From Sphingomonas dokdonensis (GTDB taxonomy: Bacteria > Pseudomonadota > Alphaproteobacteria > Sphingomonadales > Sphingomonadaceae): a stretch of DNA of 64,000 bases. The notes beneath the pieces are model-generated. The model was not told the origin of the DNA. It ran no database searches and was given only the letters and a program-made list of their open reading frames with translations. Shown piece by piece: positions 43,344 to 54,742 of this stretch (position 1 is the first letter of the stretch; every line of letters begins with the position of its first letter). The position numbers and the translations under genes were made by a program. The stretch spans positions 124,001 to 188,000 of the forward strand of contig NZ_NBBI01000001.1 in assembly GCF_002197685.1 (NCBI RefSeq), given 5' to 3'.

Positions 43344-45170
43344 TCAGCCCTTCTTGGCGGCGATGTAGCGGTTCACCTCTTCCTCGAGCACGTCGAGTGG
43401 GAGGGCGCCCTGGCTCAGCACGGCCTCGTGGAAATCGCGGATGTCGAGCCTGGGGCCGAGCTCGCGCTCCGCCTTCTGGCGCAGCTCTTTGATCTTCAGC
43501 ATGCCGACCATGTAGCTGGTCGCCTGTCCGGGCCAGTTGAAGTAGCGATCCACCTCGCGCGCGATGTCGGTATCCGAGACCGAGCTGTTGTTCTTGAAAT
43601 AGGCGATCGCCTTGTCGCGGTCCCAACGCTTGGCGTGGATGCCGGTGTCGAGCACCAGCCGGATCGCGCGCCAGACCTGGAGCGAGAGCATGCCGAAGCG
43701 GGCGTACGGGTCCTTGTAGATCCCCATTTCGTCCGCGAGCCGCTCCGAATAGAGGCCCCAGCCTTCCATATAGGCACCATAGCCGCCGAACTTGCGGAAC
43801 TTGGGCAAGCCGGTCAGCTCCATCTGGCGGGCGATCTGGAAATGGTGACCCGGTGCGCCCTCATGCGCGGCGATGGCGTCCACCTGAACCTTCTGCGTCT
43901 GGTTCATGTCGACGAGGTTGACGTAATAGATGCCCGGCCGCGATCCGTCGGCGGAGGGTGGGTTGTAGAAGGCGGTGGGGGCGGTGCCCTCGCGCCATTT
44001 CTCGACCGCACGCACCTCCAGCGGTGCCTTGGGCAGGACGTGGAAGTAGCGCGGGGCGATGGCCATGACGGAGGCGATCACCCCGCGGGCGTCCTTCAGG
44101 TACTGATCGCGGCCAGCGTCGGTGTTCGGATATTTGAACTTCGGATCGGTGCGGATCTGTTCAAAGAACTGCTCCAGCGTGCCGGCGAAGCCGACCTGCT
44201 TCTTGATCGCTTCCATCTCCTGCCGGATCGCGGCGACCTGCTGCAGGCCGATTTCGTGGATCTGTTCGGCGGTGAGATTGGTGGTGGTCTCGTCCTTCAG
44301 GCGATCGTTATAGTAAGCGGCGCCGTCGGGGAGGTTCCAGGCGCCGAAATTGCCCTTCGACTTAGGCTCGATCTCGTCGAGCGCGACGAACAGCAGGTCG
44401 TAGCCGCGCTTGAACGGGCCGGTGAGCGCGGCGGCGGCATCGGCCAGCAGCTTCTGCTTGGTGGCGGCGGGCGCGTCGAGCGCGGCGACCTTTTTGCGGA
44501 AATCGGCCATCAGCGTCGAATCGGGCCCGCTGTCGAACGGCGCGCCGGTGACGACCTTGCGCGCATCGGCGCGCGCGGGGGCGAAGTTCACCTTGTTAGG
44601 AATGATGCCGGACGCGGCCTGATCGCGCATGGTAGCGGTGACTTCGCGCATCACGCGCTCCGCGTCGCGCAGTCGGGCGATGTAGGCCTCGGCGTCCGCA
44701 ACGCTGTCGACCTTGTGGTTGTTGATGAGCAGGACCGGGATGTCGCCGGCGGGGCTGCCGTTGGTGGACACGGGGAAGCGCAGCTTTCGGAAGCGGTACG
44801 CCTCGCGTGCGCGCTCTACCTGATGCTCGAACAGGCGGTAGCTGACGCGTCCGCTCTCGCTAAGCTGGTCGGGTTTGAAGCGGGCATGCATCTCGGCCAG
44901 CTGCTTTTCGCTGAGCTCGAGCGCGCGCTTGGCGGCGGCCGGGGTGTAATCGTCGAGCCGGTCGTTGTTGGTCTTCAGCCCGAGATAGGTCTGCGATTCC
45001 GGGCTGAGCGCGGTTTGCGCGTCGAAGGCGGTGTCGAGGAACGTGAGCAGCGCGGCGTCCTGCGCGCCCGGCTGCGCGGTGACAGCGGCCTGGCTCGACG
45101 TCTGAAGGGGCGCGGCGCAGCCGGCGAGCGGCAGCAGCGGCAAGAGCAGCAGGGCAAGGGGGCGGCGCAT
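43344..45170 (-). CDS. DUF885 family exported lipoprotein, putative metallopeptidase
   Basis: This 608-residue protein has a lipoprotein signal (LALLLLPLLPLAGC). The DUF885 fold is seen in alphaproteobacterial hydrolases related to M2/M32-type zinc peptidases. The zinc motif candidate is AAHEGAPGHHFQ, with downstream GWGLYSERLADEMG supplying a further Glu, followed by RFGMLSLQVWRAIRLVLDTG. The length is as usual for the family. ATG 45170 follows GGGAG. Predicted to be anchored in the envelope as a dipeptidyl or carboxypeptidase-like enzyme; direct activity evidence for the family is limited. Confidence 0.9.
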   Translation of the reverse strand: MRRPLALLLLPLLPLAGCAAPLQTSSQAAVTAQPGAQDAALLTFLDTAFDAQTALSPESQTYLGLKTNNDRLDDYTPAAAKRALELSEKQLAEMHARFKPDQLSESGRVSYRLFEHQVERAREAYRFRKLRFPVSTNGSPAGDIPVLLINNHKVDSVADAEAYIARLRDAERVMREVTATMRDQAASGIIPNKVNFAPARADARKVVTGAPFDSGPDSTLMADFRKKVAALDAPAATKQKLLADAAAALTGPFKRGYDLLFVALDEIEPKSKGNFGAWNLPDGAAYYNDRLKDETTTNLTAEQIHEIGLQQVAAIRQEMEAIKKQVGFAGTLEQFFEQIRTDPKFKYPNTDAGRDQYLKDARGVIASVMAIAPRYFHVLPKAPLEVRAVEKWREGTAPTAFYNPPSADGSRPGIYYVNLVDMNQTQKVQVDAIAAHEGAPGHHFQIARQMELTGLPKFRKFGGYGAYMEGWGLYSERLADEMGIYKDPYARFGMLSLQVWRAIRLVLDTGIHAKRWDRDKAIAYFKNNSSVSDTDIAREVDRYFNWPGQATSYMVGMLKIKELRQKAERELGPRLDIRDFHEAVLSQGALPLDVLEEEVNRYIAAKKG

Positions 45171-45231
45171 TGGTATCTCCCGAAACTTTGTCGTGCTTGT
45201 TGCCGGTTAGGGAGAGCGGCGCAATGGCTAG

Positions 45232-45260
45232 CATCCTCCCCATCGCTGACGGGGAGGATG
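45232..45260 (-). terminator. Stem-loop terminator of the ABC transporter operon
   Basis: CATCCTCCCC and GGGGAGGATG form a perfect ten-base stem eight bases past the permease stop. This CCTCCCC...GGGGAGG design looks like a dispersed intergenic hairpin, which I could not test across the genome. Confidence 0.6.
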
Positions 45261-45267
45261 ATTGGCG

Positions 45268-46055
45268 TCAGTTCTTCAGGCGGTAGCCGGTGCGGAAGAT
45301 CCACCAGACCGTGCCGAGGCAGATGGCGAAGAAGGCCGCGGTCACCGCAAGGCTGGCGAGCGGCGACACGTCCGCCTGGCCGAAGAAGGTCCAGCGAAAG
45401 CCGTTGATGAGGTACGCAATGGGATTGAACAGCGTCACCGTGCGCCACGGCTCGGGCAGCATGTCGAGCGAGTAGAAGGCGCCGCCAAGGAAGGTGAGGG
45501 GGGTGACGATCAGCAGCGGGATGACCTGCAACTGCTCGAACCCCTTTGCCCAGATGCCCAGCACGAAGCCGAACAAGGAGAAGGTGCAGGCGACGAGGAC
45601 GAGATAGGCCAGCATGATGACCGGGTGCTCGACCTGAACGTCGACGAACAGATTGGCGGTGACGAGGATGATGGCCGCCACCAGCATCGCCTTGGTCGCC
45701 GCCGCACCGACATAGCCCAGCACGGTCTCGAATGCCGACATGGGTGCGGAGAGCAGTTCGTAGATGGTGCCGGTGAAGCGCGGCATGTGGATGCCGAACG
45801 CGCCGTTGAACGTGCTTTCCTGAAACAGCGACAACATCATCAGGCCGGGCACGATGAAGCTGCCGTAGGGTATGCCGCTCACCTCGGTCATGCGTGAGCC
45901 GATCGCGGAGCCGAACACGATGAAATAGAGCGAGGTGGTGATGACCGGTACCGCCAGCCCAGTCCACAACGTGCGGCGGAAGCGGTGCATCTCGAAGCGA
46001 TAGAGCGCCCAGACGCCCTGCCAGTTGAAGCGTGGGGCAGCCAGATGGGGGGAGT

Positions 46056-46059
<4 letters not shown>
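45268..46059 (-). CDS. ABC-2 type transporter permease
   Basis: This 263-residue inner-membrane permease has six predicted helices. It begins with the amphipathic [25 protein letters not shown], and continues with [31 protein letters not shown], and the ABC2 signature area [21 protein letters not shown]. The last helices include [34 protein letters not shown]. The ATG at 46059 overlaps the ATPase stop (ATGA). Homologues are exporters of drugs, lipids or polysaccharides; the cargo is unknown. Confidence 0.94.
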
Positions 46060-46988
<929 letters not shown>

Positions 46989-47046
46989 GGTAACTCCTGC
47001 GCGCAAGGACGCGCGCGTGGTGGCGCCGCGAGGCGGGCGCCGGCGG

Positions 47047-48030
47047 TTATTTGGGGTCGGCGACGAGGACCGCAAGCCTGCTGCCGGTGCCGCTGGTCGC
47101 CAGCGTCTCGCGCGTGACGAGCATGGTGGCGCCAGGGGTGAGGATTGCCTCCACCTTCTGCCGGAAGCCGTCGGGCAGATGGCCTCTCGTCCGCTCTTCC
47201 GGCGATAGTTCGCTCCCGGCGGCGGTAGCGGGGCTGCCGGGCAGGGGCAGGCGGGTCCAGTGCGCGCCGGCGGCGTCGATCGCGCGGAGGTTGAACGCCT
47301 GCGTTGCGGTGATCGGCTGGTGCAGCATCAGCGGTGCGGCGCCGATCTGCTTGCCGTTACGCAGCACGACGACGCGGCGGTCGCGGCCGCTGACGATGAT
47401 CGACACAGGGCCGGTGGGCGAGGCCTGCGGGTTCCAGGTGTAGGGCGCGGGGTTTCGGTGGCCGTCCGCGGGCGGTGCGGCAAGCGGATCGGGGGCGGGG
47501 GCGACTTCGGGCACCAGGCCTTCGTCGGTGATGACCACCGTCAGGCCGAGTTGCGTGACGCCGTACAGCGATTTGGCGAAGGCGAGCGGCAGGCGAACGC
47601 AGCCGTGGCTGGCGGGAAAGCCGGGCAGCGCGCCGGCGTGCAGCGCGATGCCGTCCCACGCCAGCCGCTGCATATAGGGCATGGGCGCGCCGTTGTAGAT
47701 GTTCGACTTGTGATCGACCTGCTTCTGCAGGATCGTGAACACGCCGGTCGGCGTGGCATGGCCTTTCTTGCCAGACGAGACGGTGGTGACACCGATCGGC
47801 ACGCCGTTGCGGTACACATAGGCGCGCTGCTTCTTGAGGCTGACGATCATCGTCACCGGGCCGGCGGGGGCGATCTGCGGCGCCCAGAGATATTGGCCCG
47901 GCTTCATCCGCTCGATCGCGCCCGGCTCTGTAATCGGAGCGGCAGACTGAGCGAGCGAGGGGACGGCCACCGCGAGCGCGGGGGTGAGCGTCAGCGACGC
48001 AAGCAGCGGGCGAAAGGTCGGCTTCAGCAT
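47047..48030 (-). CDS. L,D-transpeptidase (YkuD domain), exported
   Basis: This 327-residue periplasmic enzyme cross-links peptidoglycan or attaches proteins to it through a cysteine thioester. The signal peptide is [29 protein letters not shown]. The YkuD domain lies at about 58-175, with substrate His131 in [10 protein letters not shown] and catalytic C144 in SHGCVRLP. The C-terminal half ([22 protein letters not shown] onward) resembles a second, degenerate YkuD-like beta unit without Cys. The start is ATG 48030, just nine bases after a strong hairpin (48040-48077) that leaves little room for a ribosome-binding site, so initiation may be structure-controlled. It follows sucB on the same strand. 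Confidence 0.92.
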   Translation of the reverse strand: MLKPTFRPLLASLTLTPALAVAVPSLAQSAAPITEPGAIERMKPGQYLWAPQIAPAGPVTMIVSLKKQRAYVYRNGVPIGVTTVSSGKKGHATPTGVFTILQKQVDHKSNIYNGAPMPYMQRLAWDGIALHAGALPGFPASHGCVRLPLAFAKSLYGVTQLGLTVVITDEGLVPEVAPAPDPLAAPPADGHRNPAPYTWNPQASPTGPVSIIVSGRDRRVVVLRNGKQIGAAPLMLHQPITATQAFNLRAIDAAGAHWTRLPLPGSPATAAGSELSPEERTRGHLPDGFRQKVEAILTPGATMLVTRETLATSGTGSRLAVLVADPK

Positions 48031-48039
48031 GCCGAAATG

Positions 48040-48077
48040 ATAAGGTCCCGCCGGTGTATGCACCAGCGGGACCTTAT
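48040..48077 (-). terminator. Strong stem-loop between sucB and the L,D-transpeptidase start
   Basis: Perfect 12-base arms (ATAAGGTCCCGC/GCGGGACCTTAT) enclose an inner GGTG-TATG-CACC stem with one mismatch between them. It starts 30 bases after the sucB stop and ends nine bases before the transpeptidase ATG. It is probably the terminator of the TCA transcript, possibly also a translation-control hairpin. Confidence 0.7.
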
Positions 48078-48107
48078 GAAATGCACGGCGAAAAGACGCC
48101 GGCCGTC

Positions 48108-49376
48108 TTACAGGTCGATCAGGATGCGCGTCGGGTCCTCGATCGCATTCTTCAGCGCGACCAGGAAAGTCACCGCTTCGCGGCCGTCGATCAGGCGGTG
48201 ATCGTAGGAGAGCGCGAGGTACATCATCGGGCGGACGACGACCTGGCCGTTCACCACCACCGGGCGATCCTCGATGCGGTGCAGGCCGAGGACGGCGGAC
48301 TGCGGCGGGTTGATGATCGGGGTGGACATCAGCGAGCCGAACACGCCGCCGTTGGAGATGGTGAAGGTGCCACCCTTCATCTCGTCCATCTTCAGCGTGC
48401 CTTCCTTGGCGCGCTTGCCAAAATCGCCGATCGTCTTTTCGATGCCCGCGACCGACAGGTCCTGCGCATCGCGGATCACCGGCACGACGAGCCCGCCGGG
48501 CGACGACACCGCGACCGAGATATCGGCATAATCGTGGTAGATGATCTCGTCGCCCTCGATCGAGGCGTTGACCGACGGGATGTCCTTCAGCGCCATGGTC
48601 GCGGCCTTCACGAAGAAGCCCATGAAGCCGAGGCGGACGCCGTGCTTCTTCTCGAACAGATCCTTGTACTTGGCGCGCGCCTCGATCACCGCGCTCATGT
48701 CGACGTCGTTGAACGTCGTCAGCATCGCGGCGGTGTTCTGCGCTTCCTTCAGGCGCTTGGCGATTGTCTGGCGCAGGCGCGTCATGCGCACGCGCTCTTC
48801 CTTGCGGCCGGTCGAGGCGGCGACCGACGGGGTTGGCGTCGCGGCCGGAGCGGACGGTGCACTGGCGGGGCGCGACGAGGCGGCGGCGGCGACATCGTCC
48901 TTGGTGATGCGGCCGTCGCGGCCGGTGCCCTTGATCGTTGCCGGGTCGACGCCATGCTCCAGCACCGCGCGACGCACCGAGGGGCTGAGCGCGGCGGGCG
49001 CGTTGCTGTCGACCGGCGTCGCGCCGTGGTTGCCATAGCCGCCCGCCGCGGGAGCAGGCTGGTCACCGGCGGGCGCATCGCCCTTCGGGCTTTCGGTGGC
49101 GGCGGGCTGTGGCGCGGGCGTGGCGGCGGGAGCGCCGTCACCGGCCTCGACCGTGGCGATCATCGCGCCGACCTGCACCGTGTCGCCCACGGCAACGGCA
49201 TGCTGGCCCATCACGCCCGCGACGGGGCTCGGCACTTCCACCGACACCTTGTCGGTTTCGAGGCTGGCGATCGGCTCGTCCGCGGCGACCTTATCGCCCG
49301 GCTGCTTCAGCCATTCACCCAGCGTTGCTTCGGTGATCGATTCGCCCAGCGTGGGGACCAGAACTTCGGTTGCCAT
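48108..49376 (-). CDS. sucB: Dihydrolipoamide succinyltransferase, E2 of 2-oxoglutarate dehydrogenase
   Basis: This 422-residue E2 transfers succinyl groups from lipoamide to CoA. It has an N-terminal lipoyl domain with K43 in [11 protein letters not shown], and an Ala/Pro-rich linker. The peripheral subunit-binding domain is near 120-160 ([33 protein letters not shown]-type). The catalytic core has H393 and D397 in [11 protein letters not shown] and an [14 protein letters not shown] start. It lies 128 bp after sucA on the same strand; a small hairpin sits in the gap. No lpd (E3) gene follows as it often does; E3 must be elsewhere. Confidence 0.97.
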   Translation of the reverse strand: MATEVLVPTLGESITEATLGEWLKQPGDKVAADEPIASLETDKVSVEVPSPVAGVMGQHAVAVGDTVQVGAMIATVEAGDGAPAATPAPQPAATESPKGDAPAGDQPAPAAGGYGNHGATPVDSNAPAALSPSVRRAVLEHGVDPATIKGTGRDGRITKDDVAAAASSRPASAPSAPAATPTPSVAASTGRKEERVRMTRLRQTIAKRLKEAQNTAAMLTTFNDVDMSAVIEARAKYKDLFEKKHGVRLGFMGFFVKAATMALKDIPSVNASIEGDEIIYHDYADISVAVSSPGGLVVPVIRDAQDLSVAGIEKTIGDFGKRAKEGTLKMDEMKGGTFTISNGGVFGSLMSTPIINPPQSAVLGLHRIEDRPVVVNGQVVVRPMMYLALSYDHRLIDGREAVTFLVALKNAIEDPTRILIDL

Positions 49377-49394
49377 CTTTTCGCTTCCCTTGTT

Positions 49395-49412
49395 CCCCGG
49401 CGATGGCCGGGG
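49395..49412. repeat. Short palindrome in the sucA-sucB gap
   Basis: CCCCGGC-GATG-GCCGGGG lies 18 bp upstream of the sucB start. Its CCGGC...GCCGG core resembles the stem at 55919 and may belong to a dispersed intergenic element family. Confidence 0.4.
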
Positions 49413-49504
49413 TCCAGTTGCGAGACGCCTCGGGGAGAACGCATCGCGTGGTTACTTCTGTTCCGTAGCCGACCATCGCTGCCGACGGCCAGCTACGCTG
49501 TGCG

Positions 49505-52477
49505 TTACGACGCCGGCGTGCCGGCCTTCTTCGACGTGTCCGCACCGCGGGTACGGCGGATTTCCTCGCGGACATTGTGGCCGAGCGCGTCGGCGATCAG
49601 CGCGCCCTGCTCGGCCTGGTGTCGCTTCATCAGGCCGGTGGCGGGCGATGCCGCCGCCGCGCGACCGGCATAGCGCGGCCGCTTCACCGCGCAGCCGGCC
49701 TCGCCCAGCGCTTCCTCGATGAACGGTTCGACGAAGAACCAATAGCCGTTGTTGCGCGGTTCTTCCTGCGCCCAGACCACCTCTTCCAGGCTTGGCATGC
49801 GCGCGATACGCTTAGCGAGGGCCTCGATGGGGAAGGGGTAGAGCTGCTCGATACGGACGATCTGCGTGCCCGTGTCGCCAGCCGCATCGCGTGCCTCGAT
49901 CAGGTCGTAGGAGACCTTGCCGGTGCACAGCACGAGCCGCTTGGTCGCCTCGTCCGGCGCACCGTTGGTGTCCGACAGGATACGACGGAAATGCGAGTTG
50001 CCGAGGAAGTCCGCCGTGCTCGACACCGCCAGCTTGTGCCGCAGCAGCGACTTCGGCGTCATGATGATCAGCGGCTTGCGGAACGGACGGTGCATCTGCC
50101 GGCGCAGGATGTGGAAGTAATTGGCCGGCGTGGTGCAGTTCGCGACCTGGATATTGTCCTGTGCGCACAGCTGAAGGAACCGCTCCGGGCGTGCCGAGCT
50201 GTGCTCGGGACCCTGACCCTCGTAGCCGTGCGGCAGCAGCATCACGAGGCCGTTGGCGCGCAGCCACTTTGCCTCGCCGCTCGCGATGAACTGATCGATC
50301 ATGATCTGTGCGCCGTTGACGAAGTCGCCGAACTGCGCCTCCCACAACACCAGCGTCTTCGGATCGGCGAGCGCATAGCCGTATTCGAAGCCGAGCACGC
50401 CGTACTCGGAGAGCGGGCTGTCGAGCACCTCGAACTGGCCGTGCTCGATGTTCCACAGCGGCACGTAGCGCTTTTCGGTGTTCTGATCGATCCACACGGC
50501 ATGCCGCTGCGAGAAGGTACCGCGGCCCGAATCCTGCCCCGACAGACGGACGCCATAGCCTTCCGACAGGAGCGAGCCATAAGCGAGCGCCTCGCCGGTT
50601 GCCCAATCGAAATTCTGGCCGGTCGCGAACATGTTGCGCTTGGCATCCAGCACGCGCGCCAGCGTCTTGTGGATCGCCAGGTCGTCGGGAACGGTGGTGA
50701 GTGTGCGGCCGATCGAATCGAACAGCTTCTGCTCGATCCCGGTCTCGACGCTGCGGCGCGCGGTCTCGGCATCGGCCGGGGCGTGCAGGCCCGACCAGCG
50801 GCCGGCGAACCAGTCCGCCTTGTTCGGCTTGTAGCTGGCGCCCGCCTCGAACTCGCCCTCGAGAAGCGTGGTGAACTGCTTGACGTTGTCGTCCACCCAC
50901 GCCTGATCGACGACGCCCTGCTCGACAAGGCGCTTGCCGTAGATCTCGCTGACCGGCGGATGGCTGCGGATCGCCTTGTACATCAGCGGCTGGGTGAAGC
51001 CGGGCTCGTCGCCCTCGTTGTGGCCGAAGCGGCGGTAGCACCACATGTCGATCACGACGTCGCGGTGAAACTTCTGACGGAACTCGATCGCCATCTTGGT
51101 GGCGAAGGTGACCGCTTCGGGATCGTCGCCGTTGACGTGGAAGACCGGCGCCTGGACGCCCTTCGCGACGTCCGACGGATAGGGCGACGAGCGCGCGAAT
51201 TGCGGGCTGGTCGTGAAGCCGATCTGGTTGTTGATGACGAAGTGGACGCAGCCGCCGGTGTTGTACCCGCGGATGCCGGAGAAGCCGAGGCACTCCCACA
51301 CGATGCCCTGGCCCGCAAAGGCGGCATCGCCGTGGATCAGCACGGGCAGCGACTTGCAATGATCCTCAAGGTCGCCGGCGATCGTCTGGATCGCGCGCAC
51401 CTTGCCGAGCACCACCGGATCCGCCGCCTCGAGATGCGACGGGTTGGCAACCAGCGACATGTGGACCTTCACGCCATCGAACTCGCGGTCGGTGGAGGTG
51501 CCCAGGTGATATTTGACGTCGCCCGACCCGCCGATGTCGTCCGGGTTGGCCGAGCCGCCGGCGAATTCGTGGAAGATGACGCGCAGCGGCTTGCCCATGA
51601 CGTTGGCGAGCACGTTCAGGCGGCCGCGGTGCGCCATGCCGAACACGATCTCGTTCACGCCGGCCGCGCCGCCGTATTTGATGACGCTTTCCAGCGCCGG
51701 GATCATCGCCTCGCCGCCATCAAGCCCGAAGCGCTTCGTGCCGACGTACTTGCGGCCGAGGAACTTTTCCCACTGCTCGGCTTCGATGACCTTGTTCAGG
51801 ATCGCCTTCTTGCCCTGGGCGGTGAAGTCGATCGCCTTGTCCTTGCCCTCCATGCGCTCCTGGAGGAAGCGGCGCTCCTCCACGTCGGCGATGTGCATGT
51901 ATTCGAGGCCGACGTTGCCGCAATAATTGGCGCGCAGGATGTCGACGAGCTCGCGGATGGTGATCCACTGGAGTCCCATCGTGCCGCCCATGTAGACCGG
52001 GCGATCGATGTCGGCATCGGTGAAGCCGTGATATTCCGTCTTGAGGTCCGCCGGCAGCTCACGAATGGTGTTGAGGCCGAGCGGGTCCAGATTGGCGGCA
52101 AGGTGGCCGCGCACGCGATAGGTGCGCACCAGCAGCTGCGCACGGATCGAATCGCCGGCGGCGCGCAGGATCTCGTCCTGCGAGGGGGTGGGGGCTGCGG
52201 CGGCCGGGGCGGCGGGCTTGCCGCCCTTTTGCGGCTTGGGCGCCGGCTCCATCTGCGTCGGATCGAGCGCGGCGGTCAGATCATCGGTGGTGGACAGCGG
52301 CCAGCGCTCGTTGCGCCAGCTCGGCCCCGAGGTGCCGCCTTCCAGCCCCTCGAAGAACCCGCGCCAGCCCGGCTCGACGCTGTCGGGCGAGGCCTTGAAG
52401 CGCGTGTAGAGCGCTTCGATGAACGCGGGCGACACGCCGCCTGCGATGTCCGAGAAATCCTGACCTTCGTAGCCCAT
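49505..52477 (-). CDS. sucA: 2-oxoglutarate dehydrogenase E1 component
   Basis: This 990-residue thiamine-diphosphate enzyme decarboxylates 2-oxoglutarate and succinylates the E2 lipoyl group. The N-terminal segment (FSDIAGGVSPAFIEALYTRFKASPDSVEPGWRGFFEGL-type) binds the complex. The E1 core begins with RVRGHLAANLDPLGL, and the ThDP site has GDAAFAGQG and NNQIGFTT. Further marks are YRRFGHNEGDEP and SGQDSGRGTFSQRHAV, and in the C-terminal domain EVVWAQEEPRNNGYWFF. ATG 52477 is chosen with GGAG six bases upstream; a TTG four codons earlier is less likely. It lies between sucD and sucB in the same direction. Confidence 0.98.
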   Translation of the reverse strand: MGYEGQDFSDIAGGVSPAFIEALYTRFKASPDSVEPGWRGFFEGLEGGTSGPSWRNERWPLSTTDDLTAALDPTQMEPAPKPQKGGKPAAPAAAAPTPSQDEILRAAGDSIRAQLLVRTYRVRGHLAANLDPLGLNTIRELPADLKTEYHGFTDADIDRPVYMGGTMGLQWITIRELVDILRANYCGNVGLEYMHIADVEERRFLQERMEGKDKAIDFTAQGKKAILNKVIEAEQWEKFLGRKYVGTKRFGLDGGEAMIPALESVIKYGGAAGVNEIVFGMAHRGRLNVLANVMGKPLRVIFHEFAGGSANPDDIGGSGDVKYHLGTSTDREFDGVKVHMSLVANPSHLEAADPVVLGKVRAIQTIAGDLEDHCKSLPVLIHGDAAFAGQGIVWECLGFSGIRGYNTGGCVHFVINNQIGFTTSPQFARSSPYPSDVAKGVQAPVFHVNGDDPEAVTFATKMAIEFRQKFHRDVVIDMWCYRRFGHNEGDEPGFTQPLMYKAIRSHPPVSEIYGKRLVEQGVVDQAWVDDNVKQFTTLLEGEFEAGASYKPNKADWFAGRWSGLHAPADAETARRSVETGIEQKLFDSIGRTLTTVPDDLAIHKTLARVLDAKRNMFATGQNFDWATGEALAYGSLLSEGYGVRLSGQDSGRGTFSQRHAVWIDQNTEKRYVPLWNIEHGQFEVLDSPLSEYGVLGFEYGYALADPKTLVLWEAQFGDFVNGAQIMIDQFIASGEAKWLRANGLVMLLPHGYEGQGPEHSSARPERFLQLCAQDNIQVANCTTPANYFHILRRQMHRPFRKPLIIMTPKSLLRHKLAVSSTADFLGNSHFRRILSDTNGAPDEATKRLVLCTGKVSYDLIEARDAAGDTGTQIVRIEQLYPFPIEALAKRIARMPSLEEVVWAQEEPRNNGYWFFVEPFIEEALGEAGCAVKRPRYAGRAAAASPATGLMKRHQAEQGALIADALGHNVREEIRRTRGADTSKKAGTPAS

Positions 52478-52557
52478 TGCCAACTCCAATCCCTCGCCGT
52501 CCGCAGGAGCGGAGAGGGTTGCGCAGACTTAGGCCAGCATGGCCTCAGTCGTAGCTG

Positions 52558-52681
52558 GGAGAGGGGCGGGCGGTTTCGTCAGAAACCGTGCCAGCCGTTC
52601 GGCTCGCTCGACCCCTCTCCAACTTCGCCTAAGCAACGAGTTGCCTAGGCTTCGTATCCTCGCCCCAGTTCAGGGGAGAGG
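52558..52681. repeat. Cluster of intergenic stem-loops between sucD and sucA
   Basis: The 212 bp gap has no gene but holds nested and tandem inverted repeats. GGAGAGGGG (52558) pairs with CCCCTCTCC (52612), enclosing a perfect CGGTTTC/GAAACCG stem at 52571-52588. An 11-base stem at 52627-52650 has one G-U pair. CCTCGCCCC/GGGGAGAGG at 52658-52681 has one mismatch. Composition suggests a mosaic repeat element or an RNA-processing region. Confidence 0.55.
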
Positions 52682-52689
52682 ACGTTACG

Positions 52690-53574
52690 TTACTTACCCA
52701 GCACCGACAGCAGCGTGGAGCCGAGCTCGCTCGGGCTTGCCGCCACCTTGATCCCGGCAGCTTCCATCGCCGCGATCTTGTCCTCGGCGCCGCCCTGGCC
52801 GCCCGACACGATCGCGCCGGCATGGCCCATGCGGCGGCCCGGAGGCGCCGTGCGGCCCGCGATGAAGCCGGCCATCGGCTTCTTGCGGCCACGCTTCGCT
52901 TCGTCGCGCAGGAACTGTGCCGCTTCTTCTTCGGCCGAACCACCGATTTCGCCGATCATGATGATGGACTCGGTCGCGTCGTCCGCGAGGAACAACTCCA
53001 GCACGTCGATGAAGTTGGTGCCGTTGACCGGATCGCCGCCGATGCCGACTGCGGTGGTCTGGCCAAGGCCCGCGTTCGAGGTCTGGAACACCGCCTCATA
53101 GGTCAGCGTGCCTGAGCGCGACACGACGCCGACCGAGCCCTTCTTGAAGATGTTGCCCGGCATGATGCCGATCTTGCACTCGCCTGGCGTCAGCACGCCC
53201 GGGCAGTTCGGGCCGATCAGGCGCGACTTGGAGCCGGAGAGCGCGCGCTTCACGCGCACCATGTCGAGCACCGGAATACCCTCGGTGATGCAGACGATCA
53301 GCGGCACCTGCGCATCGATCGCCTCAAGGATCGAATCCGCGGCGAAGGGCGGCGGGACGTAGATCACGCTGGCGTCGGCGCCGGTCTTGGTCACTGCCTC
53401 AGCAACCGTGTCGAACAGCGGCAGGCCGAGGTGCGTGCCACCACCCTTGCCGGGGGTGACGCCGGCGACCATCTGCGTGCCATAATCGAGCGCGGCCTGC
53501 GTGTGGAAGCTGCCGGTGTTGCCGGTCATGCCCTGGGTGATGACTTTGGTGTTCTTGTCGACGAGAATGCTCAT
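52690..53574 (-). CDS. sucD: Succinate-CoA ligase, alpha subunit
   Basis: This 294-residue subunit binds CoA and carries the phosphohistidine of succinyl-CoA synthetase. It starts [23 protein letters not shown] and has the CoA-site [34 protein letters not shown] and [13 protein letters not shown] follow, with the active His near 251 in [14 protein letters not shown]. The beta subunit gene sucC is not adjacent and not in this window, which is unusual for bacteria in general. It sits between mdh and sucA on the same strand with gaps containing stem-loops. Confidence 0.97.
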   Translation of the reverse strand: MSILVDKNTKVITQGMTGNTGSFHTQAALDYGTQMVAGVTPGKGGGTHLGLPLFDTVAEAVTKTGADASVIYVPPPFAADSILEAIDAQVPLIVCITEGIPVLDMVRVKRALSGSKSRLIGPNCPGVLTPGECKIGIMPGNIFKKGSVGVVSRSGTLTYEAVFQTSNAGLGQTTAVGIGGDPVNGTNFIDVLELFLADDATESIIMIGEIGGSAEEEAAQFLRDEAKRGRKKPMAGFIAGRTAPPGRRMGHAGAIVSGGQGGAEDKIAAMEAAGIKVAASPSELGSTLLSVLGK

Positions 53575-53592
53575 GTCGTCTCCGTATGATCA

Positions 53593-53632
53593 ACCCGGCG
53601 ACGGCTGGCCGGTGGCCACGCCATCGCCGGGT
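53593..53632. repeat. Stem-loop in the mdh-sucD gap
   Basis: ACCCGGCGA (53593) and TCGCCGGGT (53624) are perfectly complementary nine-base arms around a 22-base GC-rich loop. It could stabilise the mdh mRNA end or partly terminate before sucD. Confidence 0.45.
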
Positions 53633-53647
53633 GTAGAATTCAGCAGC

Positions 53648-54742
<1,095 letters not shown>

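Noticed and set aside
43428-45407. Frame of 659 codons opposite the DUF885 gene
   Set aside because: Shadow of a real lipoprotein gene with signal peptide and zinc motif on the other strand.
49577-52648. Open frame of 1023 codons antisense to sucA
   Set aside because: It is a GC-skew shadow: composition is His/Arg/Ala-rich, it shows no domain, and the opposite strand encodes an unmistakable 2-oxoglutarate dehydrogenase.
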